A stretch of 32,891 bases of DNA from Bacteroidota bacterium (lineage in GTDB: Bacteria > Bacteroidota > Bacteroidia > AKYH767-A > 2013-40CM-41-45). Positions 1-7,881 of the stretch are shown here, piece after piece. The DNA is taken from NCBI GenBank assembly GCA_026391975.1, contig JAPLDB010000010.1, positions 3,548 through 36,438 of the forward strand. The letters are read 5' to 3'. The notes under the pieces were generated by a model that saw only the letters and a program-made list of their open reading frames with translations, did no database searches and was not told where the DNA came from. Each line of letters starts with the position of its first letter. The stretch's first letter is position 1. Both the position numbers and the translations under genes were made by a program.

Positions 1-371
1 TTGTTTATTAAAGTTGATGAATTTAGAATAGCCGGAGATGCGCCAATTATATTCATTCCGATTCCCTGATCAAAGCCTTCTGCATAAAGGAAATAGTTGC
101 CCGGAAAAAGATCTTTAAAAACTGCAATACCGGAAGGGTCACTCAATGTATTCCATTCATAAAGCGACGTGTCGGATCCGGGAAATACGGTCGTATTGTT
201 TTTAAGATAAACATGTATATCCGGCAATGTATAAGTGTGATGTGCAACTGTAACAATGAGCTTGTTGGTGCCTTTTACAATTACCTGGCCTGCATTGTTA
301 TGCTCTTCATTTTTTTTACAAGAAACAAAAAACAAGGATGCAATGAAGAAAAACCTAAAGACCTTAATCAT
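1..371 (-). CDS. Small lipoprotein, 3' end cut by window edge
   Basis: An open frame starts at the ATG at 371 and runs without a stop off the left edge (123 residues visible). The N-terminus is a lipoprotein signal: basic start, Phe-rich hydrophobic stretch, then FFVSC with Cys18 as the likely lipidated residue, followed by KKNEE. The mature part has a short beta-rich pattern (LIVTVAHH, then a PG-D-S-Y segment, then GNYFLYAEGFD). It shares this pattern with the gene just upstream on the same strand, so the two are tandem paralogues. I recognise it as a small Bacteroidota outer-membrane lipoprotein type with a conserved G-Y-Y-x-Y-x-x-G-x-D block. No function is known to me. A 7-bp-stem hairpin (401-419) lies in its leader. 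Confidence 0.8.
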   Translation of the reverse strand, partial: MIKVFRFFFIASLFFVSCKKNEEHNNAGQVIVKGTNKLIVTVAHHTYTLPDIHVYLKNNTTVFPGSDTSLYEWNTLSDPSGIAVFKDLFPGNYFLYAEGFDQGIGMNIIGASPAILNSSTLIN

Positions 372-400
372 AATTACTGATTAAAAAGTTTGACAGCTAC

Positions 401-419
401 CGGAGTAGAAAGTACTCCG
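401..419. other. Perfect hairpin between the two lipoprotein genes
   Basis: The arms CGGAGTA (401-407) and TACTCCG (413-419) pair perfectly around a 5-base loop. It lies between the stop of the upstream lipoprotein gene (485) and the start of the downstream one (371). On the minus strand it is followed only at a distance by a T run, so it is a weak terminator candidate and may equally be a leader structure or an operator. A box TACTTTTA (423-430, minus strand), one base off TAnnTTTG, lies just upstream of it. Confidence 0.35.
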
Positions 420-450
420 ATATAAAAGTACAAAGAGAAAACTAAATTAA

Positions 451-486
451 AAACAATCACAAACAATCAAACAATCTCAAACAATC
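451..486. repeat. AAACAATC octamer array
   Basis: Four exact copies of AAACAATC start at 451, 461, 469 and 479, so spacing is 10, 8 and 10 bases. The array has no G on the plus strand. Its last copy overlaps the TGA stop codon (485-487, minus strand) of the adjacent lipoprotein gene. It belongs to the window-wide set of 7-8 bp period intergenic arrays. Confidence 0.75.
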
Positions 487-802
487 ACACTGCTCCATAA
501 AAATAATAATCGCCGCATTTTAGTCCGGATAAATGAACATGGTCTTCACCTTCTTCTCCCACAAATAATTTGTCATAGTTAGATACGCCGGAGCCGGGAG
601 CATTTTGTGTATTGAATTTTACCCAAACTGTATCAGGATGACCCGGCTGGTTGGGGATGATACGTCCATGGTGTTTTAGATATGCCACCACGGTAAGCTC
701 GCCGCCTGTGCCGGCTTCACAATTATCTTTTTTCTTGCAGGATGTAGTGATCGCCGAAAAGTTTAAAAGGAGACCAATGGTGTAAGCAGTATTTTTTTTC
801 AT
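485..802 (-). CDS. Small lipoprotein, paralogue of the downstream gene, apparently shortened
   Basis: 105 residues starting with MKK. The signal peptide ends at a Cys (Cys22, ITTSC) followed by KKKD, as in Bacteroidota lipoproteins. The mature part follows the same plan as the downstream gene: LTVVAYLKHH, a PxxVWVKFN strand, PG...S.Y, then L-x-C-G-D-Y-Y-F-Y-G. It stops at YFYGAV, exactly where the paralogue continues with EGFD and at least 20 more residues. The stop codon lies against the AAACAATC array. Either this is a naturally short family member or the 3' end has been eroded. A promoter box TATCTTTG lies 58 bases before the ATG. Function is unknown. Confidence 0.75.
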   Translation of the reverse strand: MKKNTAYTIGLLLNFSAITTSCKKKDNCEAGTGGELTVVAYLKHHGRIIPNQPGHPDTVWVKFNTQNAPGSGVSNYDKLFVGEEGEDHVHLSGLKCGDYYFYGAV

Positions 803-860
803 TTGAAAATAATTTTCAATTAGCGCTTTTAATATTAATTCCTGTTTATATAACGAATAA

Positions 861-868
861 CAAAGATA
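861..868 (-). promoter_or_regulatory. -7 promoter box of the lipoprotein gene
   Basis: TATCTTTG on the minus strand matches the Bacteroidota sigma consensus TAnnTTTG exactly. It ends 58 bases before the ATG at 802 and just after the stop of the preceding phosphatase gene (882), so the lipoprotein genes probably have their own promoter. I found no clear -33 TTG. Confidence 0.5.
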
Positions 869-881
869 ATAGTTTTAAATA

Positions 882-2144
882 TTATGGCTTCTTCTTAAAT
901 CTGCAGCTTAGCAGTGTTATGTCATCAGTAAAATTTTTCGATTGCTTGTATGTGGTAAGCGTAGAGATGAGTTTCGTGTGCAGGGTTTCAATCCTGTTCA
1001 GTGAAATGTTCTCGATTAAAAACGCTTTCAGTTTTTCTACTCCATATTCTTCTCCTTCATCATTTTCTGTATCGGTGACACCATCCGTATAACAAAGCAT
1101 CAATGCATTGTCAGGAATGTATAGTTTTCCGGCGTTGATAAATGGCAGCTCTTCAAACATGCCAAGCCCTGTGGTTCCATCATTCAGCATGTACACAACT
1201 TTGTCGTGGATGAGGAATGGGGGATTGTGTCCTGCATTCACATAGTGTAATTCTTTTGTGAGGTAGTTGTACCGTGCAATAAAAAAAGTGATGAACTTTT
1301 CGCCCTTCGCACTTTGAAATACTTTTGTATTGAGAATTTTTGCGAGCTCGGTCAGGGAAGTATTTTCATTCAGATGCGCATGAACGTTAGCCTGGAAATT
1401 ACTCATCAACAGCGCAGCCGGAATTCCTTTTCCGCTCACATCTGCCATACTGAATACAAATTCATTTTCATTCAGAGGGATGTAATCATAATAATCGCCG
1501 CCAACTTCCTGGTGTGGAAGATATGAAGCATGAAATTCGATTCGCTCATTGTCGGGAAGTGAAACAGGAAAAAGCATATTCTGCATTTGTGCAGCCAGTT
1601 CAAGTTCCCTTCTCATCGCAGCCTGCCGGATGCGTTCATTGGCAGTATGGTTGTTTTCGATCGCAACAACTACTAGGTTTGTAATTGTCTGGATAAAGGT
1701 GATAAGTTCATTCTTGCGGATGATAGGACTTTGCTGTAATCCTCCAACAAGTGCATAAGCCAGCAAATGGTCTTTATGGTAAACCGGGACAATCGTTTCA
1801 AAGTTGTTGATCCACAATTCTTTTTCGGTTTCAAGATTGTGCAGCTGATTTAATTCCGAAATTATTTTTTCAAGGTCGATGGTCTGGAAACCAATGTCAG
1901 TACCATAAAGCAGAAAGCATTTCCATTTCTGCTCGTAAATAAGAAGCGCGAGTTTTTCGACTTTCAATTGCGCCTGTACTACATGCTCGTAAACATCGAG
2001 TAACTGCTTCGTTGAAAAATTATAGTTAATCGCTTTGGTAATTTGCAACAACCAGTGCAATTGCAACTTCTTAGCCTGCAAATCAGATGCAAGCTGTTCC
2101 GTTGTTTCGGGAATACCGGTAATATGTTTTGGTGTTGTTGACAA
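882..2144 (-). CDS. PP2C-type (SpoIIE/RsbU) serine/threonine phosphatase with N-terminal sensor region
   Basis: 420 residues. Roughly 20-185 form a GAF-like/coiled sensor region ending in a helical linker (NERIRQAAMRRELELAAQMQNMLFP), and 190-418 a SpoIIE-family phosphatase domain. Visible metal-site and core motifs are VGGDYYD, SMADVSGKGIPAALLMS, YVNAGHNPP, CYTDGVTD and FTDDITLL. Such RsbU-like enzymes dephosphorylate anti-anti-sigma factors in partner-switching pathways. No partner (RsbV or RsbW type) is encoded in the window, so the target is unknown. The start is a TTG: the frame upstream reaches a TAA five codons earlier and holds no ATG, and the next Met lies deep in the linker. No membrane segment is seen, so it is probably cytoplasmic. 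Confidence 0.9.
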   Translation of the reverse strand: MSTTPKHITGIPETTEQLASDLQAKKLQLHWLLQITKAINYNFSTKQLLDVYEHVVQAQLKVEKLALLIYEQKWKCFLLYGTDIGFQTIDLEKIISELNQLHNLETEKELWINNFETIVPVYHKDHLLAYALVGGLQQSPIIRKNELITFIQTITNLVVVAIENNHTANERIRQAAMRRELELAAQMQNMLFPVSLPDNERIEFHASYLPHQEVGGDYYDYIPLNENEFVFSMADVSGKGIPAALLMSNFQANVHAHLNENTSLTELAKILNTKVFQSAKGEKFITFFIARYNYLTKELHYVNAGHNPPFLIHDKVVYMLNDGTTGLGMFEELPFINAGKLYIPDNALMLCYTDGVTDTENDEGEEYGVEKLKAFLIENISLNRIETLHTKLISTLTTYKQSKNFTDDITLLSCRFKKKP

Positions 2145-2212
2145 AATCTGTTTGCGTTTTTACGGTCTACAGTTTATTTTTAGAAAATACTTCTCACTTC
2201 TTGTAGATAGCC

Positions 2213-2307
2213 ATTTCATCTTCAAATCTTCAAATTTTCATCCCGATAGCTATCGGGACAGCACATCTTCACATCTTCACATCAGCACATCTTCAAATCC
2301 TCAAATT
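2213..2307. repeat. TTCAAATC/TTCACATC octamer array with central palindrome
   Basis: This is a period-8 array of related units: TTCAAATC, TTCAAATT, AGCACATC, TTCACATC and CTCAAATT. It has about three units left and six right of an 18-bp palindrome (2241-2258). The plus strand contains only two Gs outside the palindrome. The last unit (2300-2307) covers the stop codon of the LpxD-family gene. It fills most of the 156-bp gap between that gene and the phosphatase gene. A very similar array, in the same plus-strand orientation but between plus-strand genes, lies at 22937-23000. Confidence 0.8.
2241..2258. repeat. 18-bp perfect palindrome, copy 1
   Basis: TCCCGATAGCTATCGGGA is its own reverse complement. 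An identical copy is at 19966-19983, and both are preceded by A and followed by C. Each sits inside a 7-8 bp tandem array. As RNA it would fold to a stem with almost no loop, so a DNA-level role (protein binding, or a mobile palindromic unit) is as likely as a terminator. Confidence 0.8.
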
Positions 2308-3236
2308 GCTTTCAACTTCTCAAAAATCTCCGGCAGTTGTTTCACCATCGCCATTTCCTTCATCTTCTGTCTTGCATCCTGCGTCGGACTTCCGAAATAT
2401 GTCTTCCCGCCTTCGAGCGTTTTTCCCACACCTGATTGGCCAAGCACAACAGCTCCTTTGCCTATCGTAAGGTCTTTTTGAACACCAACCTGACCCCATA
2501 GGATCACATCATCTTCAATCGTTACAACACCGGCAATTCCTACCTGAGCTGCAAAGAGGCAATTTTTTCCAATCACTGTATCGTGGCCGACATGGATGTG
2601 ATTATCTAGTTTCGTACCACTGCCGATGATTGTATCTGAAGAAACGCCTTTGTCGATTGTACAGCAGGCGCCGAGTTCAACGTTGTCGTGAATGATCACG
2701 CGACCGCACGAAAGCATTTTGTCGTAATGATCAGGTCTGCGTTTAAAATAGAAAGCATCGGCCCCGATTACGGTGTTGGAATGTATCACGCAATTATTCC
2801 CGATCTCAGAATGATCGTAAATGCTCACATTGGCATGAATCACACAATTGCTGCCGATCTTCACATGGTTGCCAATGAATGCGCCGGGCTGTATTACAGT
2901 TCCGGCTCCTATTACAGCTGAATCGCTGATTCGTTTTTCAGAAGGCTGAAACGGGCGAAAGTGCTTCACGATACCAACATAAACGCTGAATGGATCGGAA
3001 TGGAAAAGCAATGCTTTCCCTTCAGGAACGGGGACTTCTTTATTGATAATGACGAATGTAGCAGCGGAATTCAGGGCTTTATCATAATATTTTGGATGGT
3101 CAACAAAAGTGATGTCACCTTCTTCTACCTTATGAATTTCATTGATGCCAAGAACCAGTTTATGTTCATCACCTATGATACGTGATGACGTCAAATTGGC
3201 CAGGTCGGAAAGCCGTTGCGGAGCTGAAAATTTCAT
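2301..3236 (-). CDS. lpxD: LpxD-family UDP-3-O-acylglucosamine N-acyltransferase
   Basis: 311 residues from the ATG at 3236. Residues 1-95 resemble the LpxD N-terminal uridine-binding domain (INEIHKVEEGDITFVDHPKY), 100-275 form a left-handed parallel beta helix of hexapeptide repeats, and the C-terminal helix ends at KLKAI. His218 in HVGHDTVIG aligns with the catalytic His of LpxD. The enzyme adds a 3-hydroxyacyl chain to the 2-amino group of UDP-acyl-glucosamine in lipid A synthesis, in the cytoplasm. Bacteroidota often carry a second, shorter LpxD-like paralogue outside the main lpx cluster. With no lpxA or lpxC nearby, this may be that one. A longer frame reaching 3428 is less likely: it overlaps the divergent glycosyltransferase, and a perfect TACTTTTG box lies six bases before the ATG at 3236. 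Confidence 0.85.
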   Translation of the reverse strand: MKFSAPQRLSDLANLTSSRIIGDEHKLVLGINEIHKVEEGDITFVDHPKYYDKALNSAATFVIINKEVPVPEGKALLFHSDPFSVYVGIVKHFRPFQPSEKRISDSAVIGAGTVIQPGAFIGNHVKIGSNCVIHANVSIYDHSEIGNNCVIHSNTVIGADAFYFKRRPDHYDKMLSCGRVIIHDNVELGACCTIDKGVSSDTIIGSGTKLDNHIHVGHDTVIGKNCLFAAQVGIAGVVTIEDDVILWGQVGVQKDLTIGKGAVVLGQSGVGKTLEGGKTYFGSPTQDARQKMKEMAMVKQLPEIFEKLKAI

Positions 3237-3242
3237 TGGGCC

Positions 3243-3250
3243 CAAAAGTA
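3243..3250 (-). promoter_or_regulatory. -7 promoter box abutting lpxD
   Basis: TACTTTTG on the minus strand matches TAnnTTTG exactly and is followed by six bases and then the lpxD ATG (3236). Transcription would begin at or next to the start codon, implying a leaderless or nearly leaderless mRNA. It also fixes the start choice for lpxD. Confidence 0.55.
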
Positions 3251-3286
3251 AAAAGAAAGTAGAATAGAAATCCTGTATGAAGCATA

Positions 3287-3326
3287 AAGTATTAAGCAAC
3301 TGCCGGTTGGTTTTATCATAATACTT
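3287..3326. promoter_or_regulatory. Inverted repeat in the lpxD/glycosyltransferase divergent region
   Basis: Perfect 8-bp arms AAGTATTA (3287-3294) and TAATACTT (3319-3326), 24 bases apart, lie near the middle of the 123-bp gap between divergent starts. This could be an operator shared by both genes. No regulator is known and chance is not excluded in AT-rich DNA. Confidence 0.25.
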
Positions 3327-3346
3327 CATACTTTGTACTACATTCT

Positions 3347-3354
3347 TACCTTCG
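3347..3354 (+). promoter_or_regulatory. -7 promoter box abutting the GT4 gene
   Basis: TACCTTCG, a TAnnTTCG variant of the Bacteroidota box, is followed by CGCCA and then the ATG at 3360. The same spacing is seen at several other genes here. It favours 3360 over the upstream ATG at 3333. Confidence 0.45.
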
Positions 3355-3359
3355 CGCCA

Positions 3360-4487
3360 ATGAAGATTGCCGTCATCACCCGGATGTTGAGGAAAGATAA
3401 ACTGGAAGGATTTGGTGTATTCACACATGAAATCCTTTCACGCCTCGTGAAGAACCATCCTGAACATGAGTTTTTGTTTCTCTTCGACAGAAAATTTGAT
3501 GCGCAGTTCATTTATTCTAAAAATGTAAAGGCGTTTGTCCTTCTTCCGCCGGCAAGCCATCCCCGCCTTTTGGTATTCTGGTATCAGTACAGGTTAAAAT
3601 GGTTTTTGAAAAAACACAAGCCGGATTTGCTCGTTTCTCCCGACGGAGGCATACCGCTTGATACTAAAACACCGGCTCTTTCCGTCATTCACGACCTCAA
3701 CTTTGAGCATTTTCCCGATGATCTGCCTGAAGGGGTGCGGAATTATTATCAATATTATTACAGCAGAATAGCGCAAATAGCAAAACGCCTCATCTCTGTT
3801 TCTGAATTTTCCAAAGAGGACCTTCAAAAAACATATGGTGTTGCATCAGAAAAAATCGATGTGGTTTACAACGGAGTGGGAGCCCGGTTTAAACCACTTT
3901 CTAAGGATGAAATTATAGAAGCGAGGGCAAAGTTTTCTGCTTCATTGCCTTACTTTTTATTTGTCGGCAGCATTCACCAGCGGAAAAACCTTCCGAACAT
4001 GATGAATGCCTTTTCCCAATTCAGGAGCTCAACGGGTACAGAAATGAAATTCATTATTGCAGGTGCAAAACGCTGGTGGAATGAGGAGATGCAAAATGCC
4101 TATGAGAATTCGAAATTTAAAAACGATATACTTTTTATTGGCCGTGTAAATGACGATGAATTACCGAAAATCACCGGAGCTGCTTTTGCGCTTTTATTTG
4201 CTTCAAGATTTGAAGGGTTCGGAATTCCGATCGTTGAAGCGATGAAGTGCGGGGTTCCGGTAATTACCTCAAAAAGCTCCAGCATGCCTGAAGTTGCCGG
4301 GGATGCAGGTATTCTGGTCGATCCTGAATCTGGTGATGAAATCTGTGATGCACTGAAATTGATTGCTGCTGATGAATCATTGAGGGCAGACTTATCCGAA
4401 AGAGGAATTGAGCGGGCAAAGGCATTTTCATGGGATCGCTCCGCTGAGTTATTTTGGAAGAGTATTGAAAAAACTGTTTCTCATTAA
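3360..4487 (+). CDS. GT4-family glycosyltransferase
   Basis: 375 residues from the ATG at 3360. It has a two-domain GT-B layout: N-terminal acceptor domain (about 1-180) and a C-terminal nucleotide-sugar domain starting near FLFVGSIHQRKNLPNMM. The donor-binding motif is FEGFGIPIVEAMKCGVPVI, with the E-x7-E pattern of retaining GT4 enzymes, followed by SSSMPEVAGDAGILVDP. It probably transfers a sugar from a nucleotide donor to a lipid-linked or surface glycan on the cytoplasmic side of the inner membrane. Donor and acceptor cannot be told from sequence. It is divergent from lpxD, and the next gene follows after 38 bases on the same strand. An in-frame ATG at 3333 adds nine residues but lies upstream of the promoter box. 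Confidence 0.88.
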   Translation: MKIAVITRMLRKDKLEGFGVFTHEILSRLVKNHPEHEFLFLFDRKFDAQFIYSKNVKAFVLLPPASHPRLLVFWYQYRLKWFLKKHKPDLLVSPDGGIPLDTKTPALSVIHDLNFEHFPDDLPEGVRNYYQYYYSRIAQIAKRLISVSEFSKEDLQKTYGVASEKIDVVYNGVGARFKPLSKDEIIEARAKFSASLPYFLFVGSIHQRKNLPNMMNAFSQFRSSTGTEMKFIIAGAKRWWNEEMQNAYENSKFKNDILFIGRVNDDELPKITGAAFALLFASRFEGFGIPIVEAMKCGVPVITSKSSSMPEVAGDAGILVDPESGDEICDALKLIAADESLRADLSERGIERAKAFSWDRSAELFWKSIEKTVSH

Positions 4488-4525
4488 ATTATTTATTCCG
4501 AATTATGCACCCGTAAAAATAAACT

Positions 4526-5767
4526 ATGGCAACCCTAAAACCCTTCCGCGGTATCCGCCCGAAAAAGGAACTTGTAAAAAGTATTGCATCCCGTCCTTAT
4601 GATGTGCTCAATGAGAAAGAAGCACGTATTGAAGCAGGCGACAACTTGAATTCATTTTATCATGTCATCAAACCGGAGATGGACTTTCCTGATGATTTTG
4701 ATCACTACGCGCCTGCAGTTTATAAAAAAGGAAAGGAGAATTTTGACCGAATGATGCGTGAAGGAATTTTCTTTCAGGACGAAAAGGAGTGTTACTACAT
4801 CTACCAGCAAACGATGGATGGTAGGAAGCAGAATGGGATCGTGGGTTGCGCATCAGTTGATGATTATTTGAATAATGTGATCCGCAAACATGAACTTACA
4901 AGGCCTGATAAGGAAGAAGACAGGAAAAATCATATCCGTTACAGCAACTTGAATTATGAGCCGGTGTTTTTTGCATACCGTTCTGTTGCCGAACTTGACA
5001 ACCTGATTTTTGAATTGATAAAAGCAACCCCTGAGTATGATTTTGTTTCTGATGATGGAATCGGCCATACTTTTTGGGTTGTAAAAGATGATGCAACGAT
5101 CAGCAGGATCACCTCATTATTCGCCAAAATTCCATTCACATATGTAGCTGATGGGCATCACAGAACGGCTGCAGCAGCATTGGTGGGTAAGGAAAAGCGC
5201 GATGCCAATCCCGGTCATACAGGCAAAGAAGAGTTCAATTATTTTCTTGCCGTTCATTTTCCTGATACGCAGCTTGCCATTCTCGATTACAACAGGGTGG
5301 TGAAAGACCTTAACGGACTTTCTGCTTCTGATTTCATTGCTAAAATTTCTGAACATTTTTCTGTTACACCCAAAGATGCACTATACAAGCCTGCAAAGTT
5401 GCATGAATTCAGTATGTATCTCGATGGGAAATGGTATGCACTAACCGCAAAGCCGGGGACTTTCAATGACAATGATCCGATCGCAGTACTGGATGTAACC
5501 ATCCTTTCAGAAAAAATCCTTTCTCCTATTCTCAACATTAAAGATTTACGCACAGACAAGCGCATCGATTTCGTTGGCGGTATGCGGGGACTTGAAGAGC
5601 TTGAAAAAAGAGTCAACAGTGGTGAGATGAAAGTTGCTTTTGCGCTATATCCTGTATCTATGAAACAATTGATGGATATTGCAGACAACGACCTCATCAT
5701 GCCACCGAAGGTTACCTGGTTTGAACCAAAGCTGAGAAGCGGTCTTGTACTTCATTCACTTTCTTAA
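4526..5767 (+). CDS. DUF1015 family protein
   Basis: 413 residues, close to the usual family size of about 400-420. Family hallmarks are the N-terminal FRGIRP, RPYDV (23-27), HE (122-123) and ADGHHR (208-213). DUF1015 (PF06245) is related to the ParB/SerK-type fold, in which the conserved HE and GHHR positions bind nucleotide or phosphate. A role in serine or phosphoserine metabolism has been suggested because Bacteroidota often place it next to serC and serA. Neither gene is present here, so the function stays open. It has no signal peptide and is probably cytoplasmic. It is followed by an ATTCG-type array containing a small hairpin. Confidence 0.85.
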   Translation: MATLKPFRGIRPKKELVKSIASRPYDVLNEKEARIEAGDNLNSFYHVIKPEMDFPDDFDHYAPAVYKKGKENFDRMMREGIFFQDEKECYYIYQQTMDGRKQNGIVGCASVDDYLNNVIRKHELTRPDKEEDRKNHIRYSNLNYEPVFFAYRSVAELDNLIFELIKATPEYDFVSDDGIGHTFWVVKDDATISRITSLFAKIPFTYVADGHHRTAAAALVGKEKRDANPGHTGKEEFNYFLAVHFPDTQLAILDYNRVVKDLNGLSASDFIAKISEHFSVTPKDALYKPAKLHEFSMYLDGKWYALTAKPGTFNDNDPIAVLDVTILSEKILSPILNIKDLRTDKRIDFVGGMRGLEELEKRVNSGEMKVAFALYPVSMKQLMDIADNDLIMPPKVTWFEPKLRSGLVLHSLS

Positions 5768-6076
5768 GGTAACCCCATCGAATAACGAATCTCGCCAAAA
5801 GCGAGACGAATATGCGAATTACGGATATAGGCGCGGCTTAGTTCATCTTTATAAATTCGTATGGTAAAAAAAACCAATAAAATCATTAACGCGAATGGTG
5901 ACTTTGGCCATGTATTTTTCGCAGTAGAGGTACTGGATCAATGTAGATTATAATGTCAGTGCGGTTTTTTCTTTGCGGGATATTATTTGTGATCCCTGAA
6001 CAAAAGAAGTTTCCAATACTCACTGGAGTTTTGTGATCGTAATAACATTACAATTTCATTTTTGGATATTTTAAAA
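5768..6076. other. Non-coding gap between the DUF1015 and YggS-type genes
   Basis: About 310 bp with no convincing gene. The first 50 bases hold the CGAATAA/ATTCG-type array with the 5790-5806 hairpin. A 30-codon ATG frame at 5861-5953 has no family features and is probably chance. The right end carries the promoter-like box of the YggS-type gene. I see no tRNA or terminator with a T tail. Confidence 0.5.
5779..5820. repeat. CGAATAA/ATTCG heptamer array with central hairpin
   Basis: Units CGAATAA, CGAATCT, CGAATAT and GCGAATT flank the hairpin TCTCGC-CAAAA-GCGAGA (5790-5806). This repeats the layout of an inverted repeat in the middle of a short-period array seen at 2213-2307 and 19951-20018. 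It begins 11 bases after the DUF1015 stop codon. Confidence 0.6.
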
Positions 6077-6084
6077 TTACTTTG
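6077..6084 (+). promoter_or_regulatory. -7-like box abutting the YggS-type gene
   Basis: TTACTTTG, one base off TAnnTTTG, is followed by CACC and then the ATG at 6089. This again implies a leaderless or very short leader. A TTG at 6062 in the same frame lies upstream of this box and is unlikely to be the start. Confidence 0.4.
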
Positions 6085-6088
6085 CACC

Positions 6089-6865
6089 ATGCAATTTGAC
6101 AATTCAAACCTGGTTCATATTCTTGCCGAGTTGAAAGAATACAATGCAACGCTTGTAGCTGTTTCGAAAACAAAATCTTTTGATGCGATTCAAGCCGTGT
6201 ATGATACAGGTCACCGTATTTTCGGGGAGAATTATGTTCAGGAACTTATTGAAAAGCAATCCGCGCTTCCAAAGGATATCCAATGGCATTTTATCGGTCA
6301 CCTGCAGTCCAATAAAGTCAAAATGATCGCACAATTTGTTTCGCTCATTCATGGAGTTGACAGTTTCGGCTTACTGAAAGAAATTAACAAACAAGCAAAA
6401 AAGAATAACAGGGTAATTGATTGTTTACTTCAGATCCATATCGCCAAAGAAGAAACAAAGTTCGGATTGGGTTTTGATGAGGCAGAAGCGCTTATTTCTC
6501 ATCCTGAGTTTCCCATCCTGAAAAACATTTGTGTGAAAGGATTGATGGGCATGGCAACATTGACAGGGGATAGGGATGAAATAAGAAATGAATTTCATTC
6601 GCTATCTGATTACTTTGAGCAACTCAGAGTCAGGGTTTTTAAGCCGAAAAAGCTGAATGGAAAACAACCGCACATGCTTTCTCCGATAACGGAAGAGATA
6701 AAATCGAAACAGCCTTCATCTGAACTTCAACTGACTCCCGACTCAGGAGTAACCAATCTCAAGCCCGATATATTAAGCATGGGCATGAGCAGTGATTATA
6801 AAATAGCGTTGATCGAAGGAAGCACCATGGTTCGGATAGGGTCTTTGATTTTTGGAGAAAGATAA
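6089..6865 (+). CDS. YggS/PLPBP-family pyridoxal-phosphate homeostasis protein
   Basis: 258 residues from the ATG at 6089. Family motifs: VAVSKTK with Lys27 as the PLP-binding lysine, FGENYVQE, WHFIGHLQSNK, LIHGVDS, KFGLG, GLMGMAT, LSMGMSSDY and STMVRIGSLIFGER. The protein binds PLP as a single TIM-barrel domain and helps control free PLP and amino/keto acid balance in the cytoplasm. Usual length is about 220-230 residues. The extra length is one polar segment (about 181-226) rich in Lys, Pro, Ser and Gln, placed between the helix after GMAT and LSMGMSSDY. It keeps the frame and all motifs, so it looks like a surface loop and not damage. Confidence 0.92.
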   Translation: MQFDNSNLVHILAELKEYNATLVAVSKTKSFDAIQAVYDTGHRIFGENYVQELIEKQSALPKDIQWHFIGHLQSNKVKMIAQFVSLIHGVDSFGLLKEINKQAKKNNRVIDCLLQIHIAKEETKFGLGFDEAEALISHPEFPILKNICVKGLMGMATLTGDRDEIRNEFHSLSDYFEQLRVRVFKPKKLNGKQPHMLSPITEEIKSKQPSSELQLTPDSGVTNLKPDILSMGMSSDYKIALIEGSTMVRIGSLIFGER

Positions 6866-6910
6866 ATTGTCCGATATGCCTCAGCCATTTCTTTTTCTCT
6901 AATTACTGCT

Positions 6911-7867
6911 GTGAATCAATCAACCGGAATTTTCTTTGCACTTCTCACAATGCTCTCCTGGAGCATTTGTATATTTCCATTCACGCAGGCAGCAAGAAGA
7001 CTTGGCTCAAATACGCTCAATCATTTCAGGCTTCTTCTTGCTATCATATTTTTTGCCATTGCAAACCTGGTCTTTAACAGGGAGGTTTTCATTTCTATTT
7101 TTTCATTCTCCTATTCTTATTCATGGCTTTGGCTGGGGCTTTCAGGGATTGTAGGGTTAACCATTGGTGATTTTTTTGCATTCAAAATGTATGCAATATT
7201 GAATCCAAGAACAGGAAGCGTGCTTACTACACTATCTCCGGCGGCAACATTGATTTCCGGTTTTCTTCTTCTGGGTGAAACCATCAATGGGGTTGGTATT
7301 TTCGGAATGATCCTCACGATGATTGGAGTCATGAGTATCTCGCTTGGAAGAGTTGAAAGAGATAAAATTCCGGATCGCGGACATGGAAGTATTTTCGCGG
7401 GAATTGTATTCGGAGTTCTATCTGCGATTTGCCAGGGAGTGGGTTTGGTCCTTTCCAAAAAAGGAATGATGCATGACACAATGGTTTTCTCTCCTCTTCC
7501 TGCTTCCTTCATTCGGATAACGATAGCATTCCTTTCGCTATTAATTTTTACTGTAGTGCAGGGGAATTTAGGAACAATTGTCTGGCCGATTTTCAGAAAT
7601 CAGAATGGCGGAATAAAATTCGCAATAGCTGGAACCATCTTCGGTCCGTTCCTTGGCATGTGTTTATCGCTTTTTACGATCAGCAATTTAGACGTCAGCG
7701 TTGGTCAGACAATATTTTCAATAATGCCCGTTAGCGCATTGTTAATTTCTATGGTCCTTTATAAGGAGAAGATTACCTTGAGGTCATTCTATGGAATGAT
7801 AGTAGCCATTGGTGGAGTTATGATTCTGATCTGGAGGCTGCAAATCTCCTCTCTCATTTTCAGTTGA
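6911..7867 (+). CDS. EamA/DMT-family transporter
   Basis: 318 residues and strongly hydrophobic, with about ten predicted membrane segments in two EamA halves (roughly 5-140 and 160-310). The second half opens with IFAGIVFGVLSAICQGVGLVLSKKG, typical of this fold. Family members export or import small metabolites such as amino acids or nucleotide sugars. The substrate cannot be read from sequence. The start is GTG at 6911, and the next Met is inside the first membrane helix. It follows the YggS-type gene after 45 bases and may be co-transcribed. A strong hairpin lies 14 bases after the stop. Confidence 0.88.
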   Translation: MNQSTGIFFALLTMLSWSICIFPFTQAARRLGSNTLNHFRLLLAIIFFAIANLVFNREVFISIFSFSYSYSWLWLGLSGIVGLTIGDFFAFKMYAILNPRTGSVLTTLSPAATLISGFLLLGETINGVGIFGMILTMIGVMSISLGRVERDKIPDRGHGSIFAGIVFGVLSAICQGVGLVLSKKGMMHDTMVFSPLPASFIRITIAFLSLLIFTVVQGNLGTIVWPIFRNQNGGIKFAIAGTIFGPFLGMCLSLFTISNLDVSVGQTIFSIMPVSALLISMVLYKEKITLRSFYGMIVAIGGVMILIWRLQISSLIFS

Positions 7868-7881
7868 TGGTTTCGAAAAAC

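Noticed and set aside
2301-3428. Longer start for the LpxD-family protein (375 residues)
   Set aside because: The extra 64 residues have no LpxD-like sequence and overlap the divergent glycosyltransferase start, and a perfect promoter box lies between them and the ATG at 3236.
5287-5700. 137-codon minus-strand frame inside the DUF1015 gene
   Set aside because: It is antisense to a clearly conserved protein, with no motifs of its own.
5861-5953. 30-codon frame in the DUF1015-YggS gap
   Set aside because: It has no family pattern, no promoter box and no partner gene, so it is probably chance.
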